DNA from: Companilactobacillus keshanensis
GTDB lineage: Bacteria; Bacillota; Bacilli; Lactobacillales; Lactobacillaceae
DNA length: 61,184 nucleotides
Direction of reading: 5' to 3'
Assembly (NCBI RefSeq): GCF_003946205.1
Contig: NZ_RHOS01000013.1
Location: 1-61,184, forward strand
Shown in pieces: positions 18,049 to 27,280 of the stretch (position 1 is its first letter; every line of letters starts with the position of its first letter). The translations under genes were made by a program, and so were the position numbers. The notes below the pieces were generated by a model that did not search any database, was not told the DNA's origin, and saw only the letters and a list, made by a program, of their open reading frames with translations.

Positions 18049-19119
18049 TTACTTAATTAAAGTTACACCATCGCCAGCTTTGACGAATTCATTATTTGAA
18101 ACACCATAGTAAACTCCACCGTGAGCGTCTCTTCCAATTTTATCAACTATCCAACTTGTTCCACCTGATAAGGCGCGAACATCCGAAACTTCTAAATCAG
18201 AATTGTATAGTTTATGGTGACTTCCATCGGATAAATCAATTTGTTGTGTTTCTGATAACGGTGTGATTGTTAACTCATGAGCCACTTCGGCATTTTCAAT
18301 GAAAGATACATTTTCTGCCTTGATCCACTCATTTGTTGAAACACGATATTGTTTTTCACCATCGATCGTTCTTACTTGATCAACTTGCCAATGTGAATTA
18401 GCAGATAGGGCTCTATGATCGATCTGCTCGTTATTTTCATTATATAAGTGATAGAAAGAATTATCATGGTTTACTATCGCTACCCCTGAAATTTCCTTTG
18501 GAGTTTCTACAGGTGGGGTCACTGGTGTAGGTGGCACTACGTTGATTTTTTGCTTGTCCATGGCACTGTCTGAAACTAAATATATACTAAGATCCTGATC
18601 AGAATTATTTACAGTCAATCCTTCATATATACCACCTGCACCACCATTACTAATCCTTTCTAGAAAATTTCCCGCTAGATCATCAAATTGAATAACCACA
18701 TATCTATATAAAGTTGAATGTTCCGATGTAAAAGTATCTCCTAGTTCAATCCCATTTTTTAAATCTGGATCAGAATAATATTCCTTACCATCATATAGTG
18801 TACCCGTTTCTACATTTTTTGCTGTACCAATTAGTGTACCTTTGCTACCTTCTTCACTACTTACTAATTGATATCCCGAAAAATTATTATCAATATTGCT
18901 AACTAGGCTACCTTCTTCAACTGTGATTTCAGTTGGATATTGTAAATCGGCAGATTGAATCTCTGATACATCTACTCTACTATTATTCACATTACTTACA
19001 TTAGCGTCTACGACTGAGCTTCCTTTAATTGTTGTCGAATTAAGTGAAGACGTAATCATAGGGGCTGCTGTGAGTAAAACTACCGCAGTTATTCCTGCGT
19101 ATTTTATTTTATTTCTCAT
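18049..19119 (-). CDS. SLAP array protein 1: secreted, two C-terminal SLAP modules
   Basis: 356 residues, the last gene of the tandem array in transcription order. Signal peptide MRNKIKYAGITAVVLLTAAP. Residues about 55-205 form the array's common middle domain (LQYPTEITVEEGSLVSNIDN, then KEYYSD, LGDTFTSEHSTLYRYVVIQ). Two SLAP modules fill the C-terminus: HRALSANSHWQVDQVRTI with YRVSTNEWIKAENV, and VRALSGGTSWIVDKIGRD with YYGVSNNEFVKAGDGV. The long N-terminal domain of other array members is missing. SLAP modules of lactobacilli bind cell-wall polymers, so it is probably wall-attached; its function is unknown. Confidence 0.85.
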   Translation of the reverse strand: MRNKIKYAGITAVVLLTAAPMITSSLNSTTIKGSSVVDANVSNVNNSRVDVSEIQSADLQYPTEITVEEGSLVSNIDNNFSGYQLVSSEEGSKGTLIGTAKNVETGTLYDGKEYYSDPDLKNGIELGDTFTSEHSTLYRYVVIQFDDLAGNFLERISNGGAGGIYEGLTVNNSDQDLSIYLVSDSAMDKQKINVVPPTPVTPPVETPKEISGVAIVNHDNSFYHLYNENNEQIDHRALSANSHWQVDQVRTIDGEKQYRVSTNEWIKAENVSFIENAEVAHELTITPLSETQQIDLSDGSHHKLYNSDLEVSDVRALSGGTSWIVDKIGRDAHGGVYYGVSNNEFVKAGDGVTLIK

Positions 19120-19231
19120 GCTTGGTCCCTCCTTGGTTATGTCCTTAATTAAATACTACCTGACTGGAGAAAGTTATGCAATAAAAATACTAATACTTTT
19201 GATAATTATTTACTAATACCAAGTTCAAAGC

Positions 19232-19270
19232 TCAAAAAAAAACACGACAATCAATAAGGATTGTCGTGCT
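19232..19270 (-). terminator. Terminator of SLAP array gene 2
   Basis: Perfect CACGACAATC / GATTGTCGTG hairpin followed on the minus strand by nine T. Bases 19120-19231 hold the RBS and upstream region of array gene 1. Confidence 0.9.
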
Positions 19271-19312
19271 ACGTCTTTATTATTTAGCCGGCGTTTGAAA
19301 TAAGTGCAAATG

Positions 19313-20815
19313 CTATTTAACGACACTAACTCCATCGCTAGCTTTAACAAACTCGTCGGTCGAAACGCCGTAATAAATCCCGCCATGGGAATCAGTTCCA
19401 ATTTTGTCAACTAACCAGTTGGTTCCTCCAGCTAGTGCTCGAGTTGTTGAAACTTCTTGTTTAGAATTTTCTAGATTGTAGATATTGTGATCAGTACTCA
19501 AACTTATTTCCTTGGCTGTATCTAATTTCTTAATAGTCAAACCATCAGAGATCGAACCACCAGAAACAAAATCAACATCTGAAGCGTTGACCCATTCATG
19601 TGTTGAAACTCGATATTGCTTTACGCCATTAATAGTCCTTGCTTTATCGACTTTCCAAGATGAAACTGGTGCCAAAGCTCTATTATCAACTTTTTCATTA
19701 TTATCATTATAGAGTGAATAGTTAATTTTATCGTTGTGCGTTGTAGCTATTCCTGAAGTTGTATCAGTATTACCACTATTTTTAGGTGTAACTGTAACTT
19801 TTTGAACAAAGTCAAATGTCGAACCAGCATTAGAAGTAGGAAGCTTATACTGTACCGCATCACCATCAACAGTCAAACCATCACCATCAACAATTACACC
19901 CATTGCCAAACCAATTAAATTGGCATTAACTACACGGTAATAAGTACCTGCCAAAAGAGGATCACCGGCGTCTACCTGACCAGTTGTTGAACCGTTCAAA
20001 TGTTGTTCTGCAGACGCTTCATCACTGAAAAACATTCCATCAGAAGTAGCAGTTCTGGTACTACCAATAGTAGTATTTTCCATATCAGATCCAGCGGTCG
20101 TATCAATCAACTTAGCATTTCCGTAATCAGAACTTCGAATATCAGACGCTGCCGTTCCCGCTTTGACGGTGATATCTTTTTGATATTCTAACTTAGATGT
20201 CGCTACCTTAGAAGTATTATAAGACACTTTTGTATCTTTAATAACTGGAATAGATCCGTCAAAAATTGGTTTGTTATCAACATAACCTGTCATATACTTC
20301 ATATCAATATCAACTTTTAAATCAGAATCCTGTAGTGCATTCAAGTTGTCAAGTGTAGTTATTTGAGTGCCATTGGCATCATATATTTTCATGTCAAATA
20401 AAACTATATTATCATCCAAATACTTACCATCGGCTTCAGACAAGTGCTGTCCATTTTCAAAAATACCTGTATCTAATAGTCCTCCAACATTTGAAGAAAG
20501 CTGACTATAGGGTAAAACTGAACCACCATCAGTTATACCAATTACAGGTCCCATATCGAAACCATAGCCTAATAAGTTGAATACAACAGAATCTTTGTCA
20601 AAATTTCTAAATGCTGGTTCTTGAATATTTGCTTTAATTTCATCAGCAATGCTTTGTAATTTTGTAGGATCAATATTATCAATAATTGCTTGATAATCCG
20701 GTCCAGGATCATCGGCCTTAACGGTTGTTATTGGATCAATCATTGTTGTAAAAATTGGAGCAGTGATCATTAAAACGGCCGTAGTTATCCCTGTTAACTT
20801 AACTATTTTCTTCAT
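19313..20815 (-). CDS. SLAP array protein 2
   Basis: 500 residues. Signal peptide cleaved near TTVKADDPG. N-terminal domain about 35-185 starting YQAIIDNIDPTKLQSIADEI, shared with the proteins at 25532-27172 and, twice over, 27281-29359; its core ends in KYLDDNIVLFDMKIYDANGT. Middle domain about 205-350 (KLEYQKDITVKAGTAASDIR, YYRVVNANLIGL). Two SLAP modules at the C-terminus (NRALAPVSSWKVDKARTI and TRALAGGTNWLVDKIGTD). RBS AGGGAGAATTACGAC. Immediately upstream lies a remnant of another SLAP gene. Confidence 0.85.
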   Translation of the reverse strand: MKKIVKLTGITTAVLMITAPIFTTMIDPITTVKADDPGPDYQAIIDNIDPTKLQSIADEIKANIQEPAFRNFDKDSVVFNLLGYGFDMGPVIGITDGGSVLPYSQLSSNVGGLLDTGIFENGQHLSEADGKYLDDNIVLFDMKIYDANGTQITTLDNLNALQDSDLKVDIDMKYMTGYVDNKPIFDGSIPVIKDTKVSYNTSKVATSKLEYQKDITVKAGTAASDIRSSDYGNAKLIDTTAGSDMENTTIGSTRTATSDGMFFSDEASAEQHLNGSTTGQVDAGDPLLAGTYYRVVNANLIGLAMGVIVDGDGLTVDGDAVQYKLPTSNAGSTFDFVQKVTVTPKNSGNTDTTSGIATTHNDKINYSLYNDNNEKVDNRALAPVSSWKVDKARTINGVKQYRVSTHEWVNASDVDFVSGGSISDGLTIKKLDTAKEISLSTDHNIYNLENSKQEVSTTRALAGGTNWLVDKIGTDSHGGIYYGVSTDEFVKASDGVSVVK

Positions 20816-20834
20816 GTCGTAATTCTCCCTAAAA

Positions 20835-20915
20835 TTATTTCACTACTGTTAATCCATCGTTAAATTCTTGCCTGTAGAAATTATATCCATTATCCAGAGT
20901 ATCTTGAAATACCCT
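20835..20915 (-). pseudogene. Relic of a SLAP gene 3' end
   Basis: A 26-codon open stretch ending in TAA reads FQDTLDNGYNFYRQEFNDGL followed by TVVK and stop. It matches the last 30 residues of array proteins (DKIGTD-HGG-YY-STDEF-DGV-VVK) with short deletions. It has no start, no RBS and no upstream remainder. It lies just before the ribosome site of array gene 2. I read it as what is left of a deleted array gene. Confidence 0.6.
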
Positions 20916-20957
20916 CTATGATCTCATTATATAGCAAATGAATTATATACCCATAGC

Positions 20958-20988
20958 AAAAAAGATGCCTTATTGGCATCTTTTTGAT
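20958..20988 (-). terminator. Terminator of SLAP array gene 3
   Basis: AAAAAGATGCC / GGCATCTTTTT around TTATT; minus-strand T-run. Confidence 0.9.
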
Positions 20989-22041
20989 TTATTTAACAAC
21001 TGATACACCATAACTGTTGTGGATAAACTCATTAGTCGATACGCCGTAGTAAATACGACCATGAGTATCCGTTCCGATTTTATCAACCATCCAGTTCGTT
21101 CCAGCATCTAACGCACGATGTGTAATGAATTCTCTGTCTACATTTTGAAGAGAATGATGAGGATGCTCATCTGACACATGAATCTCAATTGGTGTATTTA
21201 GTTTAGTAACAATTAACTTCGAATTCATTTCCCCGTCGGGAATATAAGTTACATCAGATGCATTTACCCAACCATGCGTTGAAACACGATACTGTTTTAT
21301 ACCATCAATAGTTCTAACCCTATCCGTTCTCCATGATGAATTTGCGCCTAAAGATCTGTGTTCAGCATCAGAATTGTTGTCATCATAGATACTGTATTTA
21401 GATTTGTCGGAATGTGTTGTTACCGTACCTGAGATTACCTCTGGTTTTGGAGGAGTAGTATTTTCATTGTTTTCATTTTCTTTTTCATCCGGATCTTGTC
21501 CAATAACTATTTTCTGAGCTACCTCTACGCGTCCATCACCATATCGTATATGATAATGTCCTCCAGAAATCCCATTTGTAGTAATATCGTGACTTCCCAA
21601 ACTAAAAAACTTTTTAAATAAAGCGTTAGGCTCAAAATACATTTGATACATTCTATAAATTACTGGACCATATTCTAAAGTAAACGTATCATCAACTCCT
21701 AAGTCTTTCCACGCATTAGAACTTATATAATCAGTTAGATAAATTTTATTATATGGAGCCCACAATCCAAACTTATTTGCTTCTATTGAATATTGAGGGT
21801 TATTAACATCTACAATTCTGCCGTACAAATTAGAATCATCAACATTTAAAATTTCTTTTACTTTGCTCCCCTCTTCAACATATATTTCTGAAGGGAACTG
21901 TATATCTACTTTATCAAAAATTTCTTCATTCTCCGCCTGCACAACAGTAACCATATTAAACGGTGTAACCACCGAAATTACGGGGGATAAGGCAACCAAG
22001 GTCATTGCGGCGATTCCTGCATATTTCATCGTCGTTTTCAT
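20989..22041 (-). CDS. SLAP array protein 3 (short form)
   Basis: 350 residues from the ATG at 22041, chosen because TGGAGGAAAGACAT lies directly upstream; the upstream TTG at 22056 is inside that ribosome site. Signal peptide to about VVQAEN. It consists only of the common middle domain (VDIQFPSEIYVEEGSKVKEI, with FTLEYGPVIYRMYQMYF) and two SLAP modules (HRSLGANSSWRTDRVRTI and HRALDAGTNWMVDKIGTD with YYGVSTNEFIHNSYGV). The second module has an unusual HNSYG where others have VKASDG, so it may be drifting. Confidence 0.85.
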   Translation of the reverse strand: MKTTMKYAGIAAMTLVALSPVISVVTPFNMVTVVQAENEEIFDKVDIQFPSEIYVEEGSKVKEILNVDDSNLYGRIVDVNNPQYSIEANKFGLWAPYNKIYLTDYISSNAWKDLGVDDTFTLEYGPVIYRMYQMYFEPNALFKKFFSLGSHDITTNGISGGHYHIRYGDGRVEVAQKIVIGQDPDEKENENNENTTPPKPEVISGTVTTHSDKSKYSIYDDNNSDAEHRSLGANSSWRTDRVRTIDGIKQYRVSTHGWVNASDVTYIPDGEMNSKLIVTKLNTPIEIHVSDEHPHHSLQNVDREFITHRALDAGTNWMVDKIGTDTHGRIYYGVSTNEFIHNSYGVSVVK

Positions 22042-22142
22042 ATGTCTTTCCTCCAAATTTGAATTTTGTTCTTAATTTAATAGTAATTTATTACTTGTTA
22101 TTTACACAAGACAGACCTATATACCGGTTTACAAGTTATTTG

Positions 22143-22190
22143 CTCAAACAAAAACACGATATCCCTTTCTAAGAATTATCGTGTTTTATC
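22143..22190 (-). terminator. Terminator downstream of SLAP array gene 4
   Basis: AAAACACGATA pairs with TTATCGTGTTTT across a 14-base loop, T-run on the minus strand, about 95 bases past the gene 4 stop. Confidence 0.7.
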
Positions 22191-22284
22191 ATTTAAAATT
22201 GGCTACAAGCATAATCCCGTAGTAAAGATTTTCTAAATTTCAAAATAGAAATTCTAGTCCGAATACTGATCAACTAAATAAAAT

Positions 22285-23835
22285 TTATTTAACAACATTA
22301 ACACCATCACTAGCCTTAACAAATTCATCAGTTGAAACTCCGTAATAGATTCCACCATGCATGTCGGTCCCGATCTTATCAACTAACCAGCTAGTTCCAC
22401 CGGCTAAAGCACGTGTGGTTGAAACCACACGTTTAGAGCTTTGAAGATTATAAATTTTATGATTTGTAGCCAAACTTATTTCTTTAGGGGTATCAAGTTT
22501 CTTAACGGACATCTCTTCATTAATTGAGCCATTCTCAATAAAATCAACATCAGAGGCATTGACCCATTCATGTGTTGAAACACGATATTGTTTGACTCCC
22601 TTAACAGTTCTAATGCCATCAACTTGCCAAGATGAGTTTGCCATTAATGCACGATTATCTATTTTGACATTATCATCATTGTACAAGGCGTAGCTCTTTT
22701 GATCAGTATGAGTAGTGGCTATTCCAGAGATACTATTATTAGTTTCACTTCCAGTATTACTAGTTGAACTTCCAGTATTGCCACTAGGTGTTACGATAAC
22801 TTTTTGAATATAATCATATCCGTTACTACCACCTAAATAGTAATCCTGACCAGGGTTTACGACCTCCTTTGAAGCGGCTACACCATTAACTGTTAGGTCT
22901 CCTACACCTGGCTGCTCATTAACATAATTAATCATGTATTGGTCCGCTGCTCCACTCATTGTTATGCCAACGTCTCGGTAATAGGTCCCTGGAGTATTAA
23001 ACGTATTCCCTACATCTACAGGATCTGGAGTGATAGCGGTTCCAGAAGGTAGATCAATATTTATAGCATTATTAGCATCTTCAAAACTTGCATAATAATT
23101 ATACGTTGTACTCTCAGTCGATTTCCCAATTTGAACACCATTATTATCGACAACGGTGGCACCAAAATTAGTTCCATCAATATCGGCGACCGAACTTCCT
23201 TGCTTAACAGTGATCTCACTTGGACCCAATTCTAGATTTGCTGATGCTATATCACTAAAATCAACAATATCTAGTCCCTTTGCTCCACTTAATTCTGTAA
23301 AGCTGGTCCCTGAGGTATCATTAGCATATGCCAGTCCCATATCAACCTTATAATTTTTTAATAAATTATCATTTTTAATAGCATTATCTAAATCAGTTGC
23401 GGTTTTAACTTGATTACCATCCGGATCAAAAATTTTCAAGGTATAGTAAACTGACCCATCGTCTAGGTTTTTTATTGCAACCTTTGTCTTAACTTTTGAA
23501 GGTGTAGCGTTTCCCAATAAACGTGAAAAGTTAAACATAGTTGTACCCTTAGGTGATATTAAAATTGACCCATCGGTTATATTCTTACTTGTTGCCAATG
23601 CATAGCCATCATCTAGACCCTTTTGAATACCGGTATATTTATTAAAGTCATACTGAAGTTTTTGACCTTCTAAAGTATCGCCCATTTCTTTTGCATAACT
23701 CTGCATATCTGTACTATCAGGAGCCGTAATATCGGCCCGAACTGTAGTTATTGGATCTAACAATACCACACCAATTGGAGAAACTGCCAACAGTGTCGCT
23801 GCTGCTATCCCTGCATATTGAATTGATTTTTTCAT
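22285..23835 (-). CDS. SLAP array protein 4 (member of a recent tandem pair)
   Basis: 516 residues. Signal peptide MKKSIQYAGIAAATLLAVSP, cleaved near TTVRADI. N-terminal domain about 40-195 (MQSYAKEMGDTLEGQKLQYD, VYYTLKIFDPDGNQVKTATD) found only in this gene and its neighbour at 23922. Middle domain about 205-340 (LELGPSEITVKQGSSVADID, TPGTYYRDVGITM). C-terminal SLAP pair (NRALMANSSWQVDGIRTV; TRALAGGTSWLVDKIGTD). It is close to identical to array protein 5 over most of its length, and the flanking promoter/terminator DNA is duplicated with it. Confidence 0.85.
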   Translation of the reverse strand: MKKSIQYAGIAAATLLAVSPIGVVLLDPITTVRADITAPDSTDMQSYAKEMGDTLEGQKLQYDFNKYTGIQKGLDDGYALATSKNITDGSILISPKGTTMFNFSRLLGNATPSKVKTKVAIKNLDDGSVYYTLKIFDPDGNQVKTATDLDNAIKNDNLLKNYKVDMGLAYANDTSGTSFTELSGAKGLDIVDFSDIASANLELGPSEITVKQGSSVADIDGTNFGATVVDNNGVQIGKSTESTTYNYYASFEDANNAINIDLPSGTAITPDPVDVGNTFNTPGTYYRDVGITMSGAADQYMINYVNEQPGVGDLTVNGVAASKEVVNPGQDYYLGGSNGYDYIQKVIVTPSGNTGSSTSNTGSETNNSISGIATTHTDQKSYALYNDDNVKIDNRALMANSSWQVDGIRTVKGVKQYRVSTHEWVNASDVDFIENGSINEEMSVKKLDTPKEISLATNHKIYNLQSSKRVVSTTRALAGGTSWLVDKIGTDMHGGIYYGVSTDEFVKASDGVNVVK

Positions 23836-23879
23836 ATTGATTCCCCACTCTCTTATGAAGATTATTATAATCTCATATA

Positions 23880-23914
23880 AATGAAAAAGATATCCATTTT
23901 TACATGAATATCTT
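23880..23914 (-). terminator. Terminator of SLAP array gene 5 (duplicated copy A)
   Basis: Minus strand AAAGATATTCAT pairs with ATGGATATCTTT, then T-run. The same hairpin and surrounding bases recur at 25490-25524. Confidence 0.75.
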
Positions 23915-23921
23915 TCATCGA

Positions 23922-25445
23922 TTATTTAACAATATTAACCCCATCACTAACCTTAACAAACTCATCCGTTGAAACTCCGTAATAGATCCCACCATGCATG
24001 TCGGTCCCAATCTTATCAACTAACCAACTGGTCCCTCCGGCCAAAGCACGTGTGGTGGAAACCACACGTTTAGAGTTTTGAAGATTATAAATTTTATGAT
24101 TTGTAGCTAAACTTATTTCTTTAGGGGTATCGAGTTTCTTAACGGACATCTCTTCATTAATTGAGCCATTCTCAATAAAATCAACATCAGAGGCATTGAC
24201 CCATTCATGTGTCGAAACACGATATTGTTTGATTCCCTTAACAGTTCTAACGCCATCAACTTGCCAAGACGAGTTTGTCATTAATGCACGATTATCTATT
24301 TTGACATTATCGTCATTATACAAGGCGTAACTCTTTTGGTCAGTATGAGTAGTGGCTATTCCCGAGATACTATTACTAGTTGAACTTCCAGTATTACTGC
24401 TAGGCGTTACGATAACTTTTTGGATATAATCATATCCGTCACCACTACCTAAAAAGTAATCCTGATCAGAGTTTACAACTCGGTCCTTTGAAGCAGCTAC
24501 CCCATTAACTGTCAGGTCTCCTGCCCCAGGCTGCTCACTAACATAATTAATCATGTATTGGTCCGCTGCTCCACCAATTATTATGCTAACATCTCGATAA
24601 TAGGTTCCTGGAGTTTTAAAAGTATCCCCTACATCTACAGGATCTGGAGTGATAACTGATCCATTAGATCGACCAACTGCATCTATAGCATGATTAGCAT
24701 CTTCAAAACTTGCATAATAATCATTAGCCATACTATCAATCGATTTACCAATTTGAACACCATTATTATCGACAACAGTGGCACTAAAATTAGTTCCATA
24801 AATATCATCGACCGAACTGCCTTGCTTGACAGTGATCTCACTTGGACCCAATTCCAGATTTGCTGATGTTATATCACTCAAATCAATAATACCTAGTCCC
24901 TTTGCCCCACTTAATTCTGTAAAGTTGGTCCCTGAGGTATCATTGGCATATGCCAGTCCAATATCAACTTTATAATTTTTTAATGAATTATCATTTTTAA
25001 TAGCATTATCTAAATCAGTTGCAGTTTTAACTTGATTATCATCAGGATCAAAAATTTTCAAGGTATAGTAAACTGATCCATCACCTAATTTATTTACCAT
25101 ATCATTTACTGTACTTCTTTTTAAAGGTATGGCTCCTCCCAAATTATACATGCTTGCTCTAGGCGATAGTAAAATTGACCCATCGGTTAGATTCTTACTT
25201 GTTGCCAATGTATAGCCATCGTCTAGAGTTTTTTGAACACTGGCATATTTATTAAAGTCATACTGAAGCTTTTGACCTTCTAAAGTATCGCCCATTTCTT
25301 TTGCATAGCTCTGCATATCTGCACTATCAAGAGCTGTAATATCGGCCCGAACTGTAGTTATTGGATCTAACAATACCACACCAATTGGAGAAACTGCCAA
25401 CAGTGTCGCTGCTGCTATCCCTGCATACTGAATTGATTTTTTCAT
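23922..25445 (-). CDS. SLAP array protein 5 (near-identical tandem copy of protein 4)
   Basis: 507 residues; same signal peptide, unique N-terminal domain, middle domain and SLAP pair as the protein at 22285. Differences cluster in residues about 75-120 (where it reads LSPRASMYNLGGAIPL) and in a shorter linker before the SLAP modules. The ATG is preceded by the same GGGGAATCAAT leader as its neighbour. The clustering of differences suggests relaxed or diversifying change in the exposed N-terminal part after duplication (inference). Confidence 0.85.
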   Translation of the reverse strand: MKKSIQYAGIAAATLLAVSPIGVVLLDPITTVRADITALDSADMQSYAKEMGDTLEGQKLQYDFNKYASVQKTLDDGYTLATSKNLTDGSILLSPRASMYNLGGAIPLKRSTVNDMVNKLGDGSVYYTLKIFDPDDNQVKTATDLDNAIKNDNSLKNYKVDIGLAYANDTSGTNFTELSGAKGLGIIDLSDITSANLELGPSEITVKQGSSVDDIYGTNFSATVVDNNGVQIGKSIDSMANDYYASFEDANHAIDAVGRSNGSVITPDPVDVGDTFKTPGTYYRDVSIIIGGAADQYMINYVSEQPGAGDLTVNGVAASKDRVVNSDQDYFLGSGDGYDYIQKVIVTPSSNTGSSTSNSISGIATTHTDQKSYALYNDDNVKIDNRALMTNSSWQVDGVRTVKGIKQYRVSTHEWVNASDVDFIENGSINEEMSVKKLDTPKEISLATNHKIYNLQNSKRVVSTTRALAGGTSWLVDKIGTDMHGGIYYGVSTDEFVKVSDGVNIVK

Positions 25446-25489
25446 ATTGATTCCCCGCTCTCTTATGAAGATTATTATAATCTCATATA

Positions 25490-25524
25490 AATGAAAAAGA
25501 TATCCATTTTTACATGAATATCTT
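25490..25524 (-). terminator. Terminator of SLAP array gene 6 (duplicated copy B)
   Basis: Same hairpin as at 23880-23914, marking the other edge of the duplicated unit of about 1.6 kb. Confidence 0.75.
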
Positions 25525-25531
25525 TCATCGA

Positions 25532-27172
25532 TTATTTAACAATATTAACCCCATCGCCGGCCTTAACGAATTCATCCGTTGAGACTCCGTAATAGATTCC
25601 ACCATGCATGTCGGTCCCGATCTTATCAACTAACCAACTAGTTCCACCAGCCAAAGCACGGGTCTTAGAATTCTCGCGTTTTGAATTTTGTAATCCATAA
25701 CGATCATGGTGACTTGCCAAGTTGATCTGCATTGGATCATCTAGTTTAGTGACTGTCATACCTTCTGTAACTTCACCATTACTAACGAAGTCAACATCAG
25801 AGGCATTGACCCATTCATGTGTCGAAACACGATATTGTTTGATTCCCTTAACAGTTCTAACGCCATCAACTTGCCAAGATGAGTTTGCCATTAAGGCACG
25901 ATTATCTATTTTGACATTATCGTCATTGTACAAGGCGTAACTCTTTTGGTCGGTATGAGTTGTTACGATACCAGTTATTTCTTCAACATCATTATTATTT
26001 TGATTGCTTGAGTCCTTATTAGGAACAACATCAATCTCCTGCATTAAATCCATTTCTCTGCCACTTAAACTTATTTCTAAATTATAATCTAATGTCTTAA
26101 CATTGACACCATTTACAAAGAGTTCTGTATCCGGTTTATCCTTATTACCAAATAGGTATGATATGTTGTCGCCAACTATTTGTCCCGCTTGTTCGGTTGT
26201 AAAATTTTTAATATCCAATTGAATCATTCTATAATATTTGGTCCCATATTTAGTAGTGATAGTATCTCCCATGTCCACGCCTTCAGGAGTTGCCTCGGGA
26301 GATCCCATAAACTCACTATCATAATCCGGATTAGTTTTAGAATAATCTGAAAAATTCCCAGAAGAATATCTAGCTGTTTTTTTAGATAAATAATAGTAAA
26401 GCCCAACAATTTTGTTAAACTCATACGTAGCATTAATATCATATCCGTTAAATGGTGAATTAGCACTAGTATCTATCATATGCGGATCAATGGATTCCAC
26501 ATTATTTAACTCACTAAGTGGAGTTCCTTCTTTAACAGTAATTTTATCCTTGTATTTAAAATTAGCAGATGAGGCTTTTTCTTCCGAAACATTGACAGGT
26601 ACATTTTGTGACGCTTCAATAGGTTCACCCGTTTCTAAAATCGGATCATTATCACCATTTTCTTCAAATTTAGTAAGATAAATTAAATCTATACTGAGTT
26701 TAAAGGGACTTTTATTATCTTGTAACTTTTTGATTCCGGCCTCATCAGTAATCTGATTATTATCACTATCATAGATTTTTATAGCAAAAAATATCAAATT
26801 ATCTTGCAGATATTTACTGCTAGAATCTGATACCAACTTTTTTCTGTCAAATAAATCACTAAAGCCTTGGTAATCCAAAGTGAAGCTTCCCTTATCTACA
26901 CCCAACATTTCAGAAATATCTAGACTACCTGAAAATATATCCTGCAAATTTGGATAATAATCATTTCTAATATTATAAGATTTAAGGTTAGTCTTCACCT
27001 CATTCGCAATACTATTAAGTTTTGAAACATTTATATTATCAATGATGTTTTGATAATTAGGATCATCAGAACTCTGAGCCTGTACCGTTGTATTTGGAAT
27101 AATGGGTGCAATTAATGGCGCTGTTAATAAAATTGCCGATACTACTCCCATATATTTGACCGATTTTCTCAT
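25532..27172 (-). CDS. SLAP array protein 6 (mosaic)
   Basis: 546 residues. Signal peptide to about TTVQAQS. N-terminal domain starts YQNIIDNINVSKLNSIANEV, as in array proteins 2 and 7; middle domain about 200-385 (FKYKDKITVKEGTPLSELNN, TKYYRMIQLDI). The first SLAP module is practically that of protein 5 (TTHTDQKSYALYNDDNVKID), while the start of the second (LASHHDRYGLQNSKRENSKT) differs, then identity resumes (TRALAGGTSWLVDKIGTDMH). That alternation argues for gene conversion between neighbours. Confidence 0.85.
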   Translation of the reverse strand: MRKSVKYMGVVSAILLTAPLIAPIIPNTTVQAQSSDDPNYQNIIDNINVSKLNSIANEVKTNLKSYNIRNDYYPNLQDIFSGSLDISEMLGVDKGSFTLDYQGFSDLFDRKKLVSDSSSKYLQDNLIFFAIKIYDSDNNQITDEAGIKKLQDNKSPFKLSIDLIYLTKFEENGDNDPILETGEPIEASQNVPVNVSEEKASSANFKYKDKITVKEGTPLSELNNVESIDPHMIDTSANSPFNGYDINATYEFNKIVGLYYYLSKKTARYSSGNFSDYSKTNPDYDSEFMGSPEATPEGVDMGDTITTKYGTKYYRMIQLDIKNFTTEQAGQIVGDNISYLFGNKDKPDTELFVNGVNVKTLDYNLEISLSGREMDLMQEIDVVPNKDSSNQNNNDVEEITGIVTTHTDQKSYALYNDDNVKIDNRALMANSSWQVDGVRTVKGIKQYRVSTHEWVNASDVDFVSNGEVTEGMTVTKLDDPMQINLASHHDRYGLQNSKRENSKTRALAGGTSWLVDKIGTDMHGGIYYGVSTDEFVKAGDGVNIVK

Positions 27173-27244
27173 GTTTATCCCCCTAAAATGTAAGCGCTAT
27201 GCATTCATAAACAAAGTATAGTAAACATAACTATTTAGGGCAAC

Positions 27245-27274
27245 CAAAAAAAGACCCATTTTAGAGTCTTTAAT
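27245..27274 (-). terminator. Terminator of SLAP array gene 7
   Basis: Minus strand AAAGACTC / GGGTCTTT with a T-run. Confidence 0.75.
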
Positions 27275-27280
27275 TTTATA

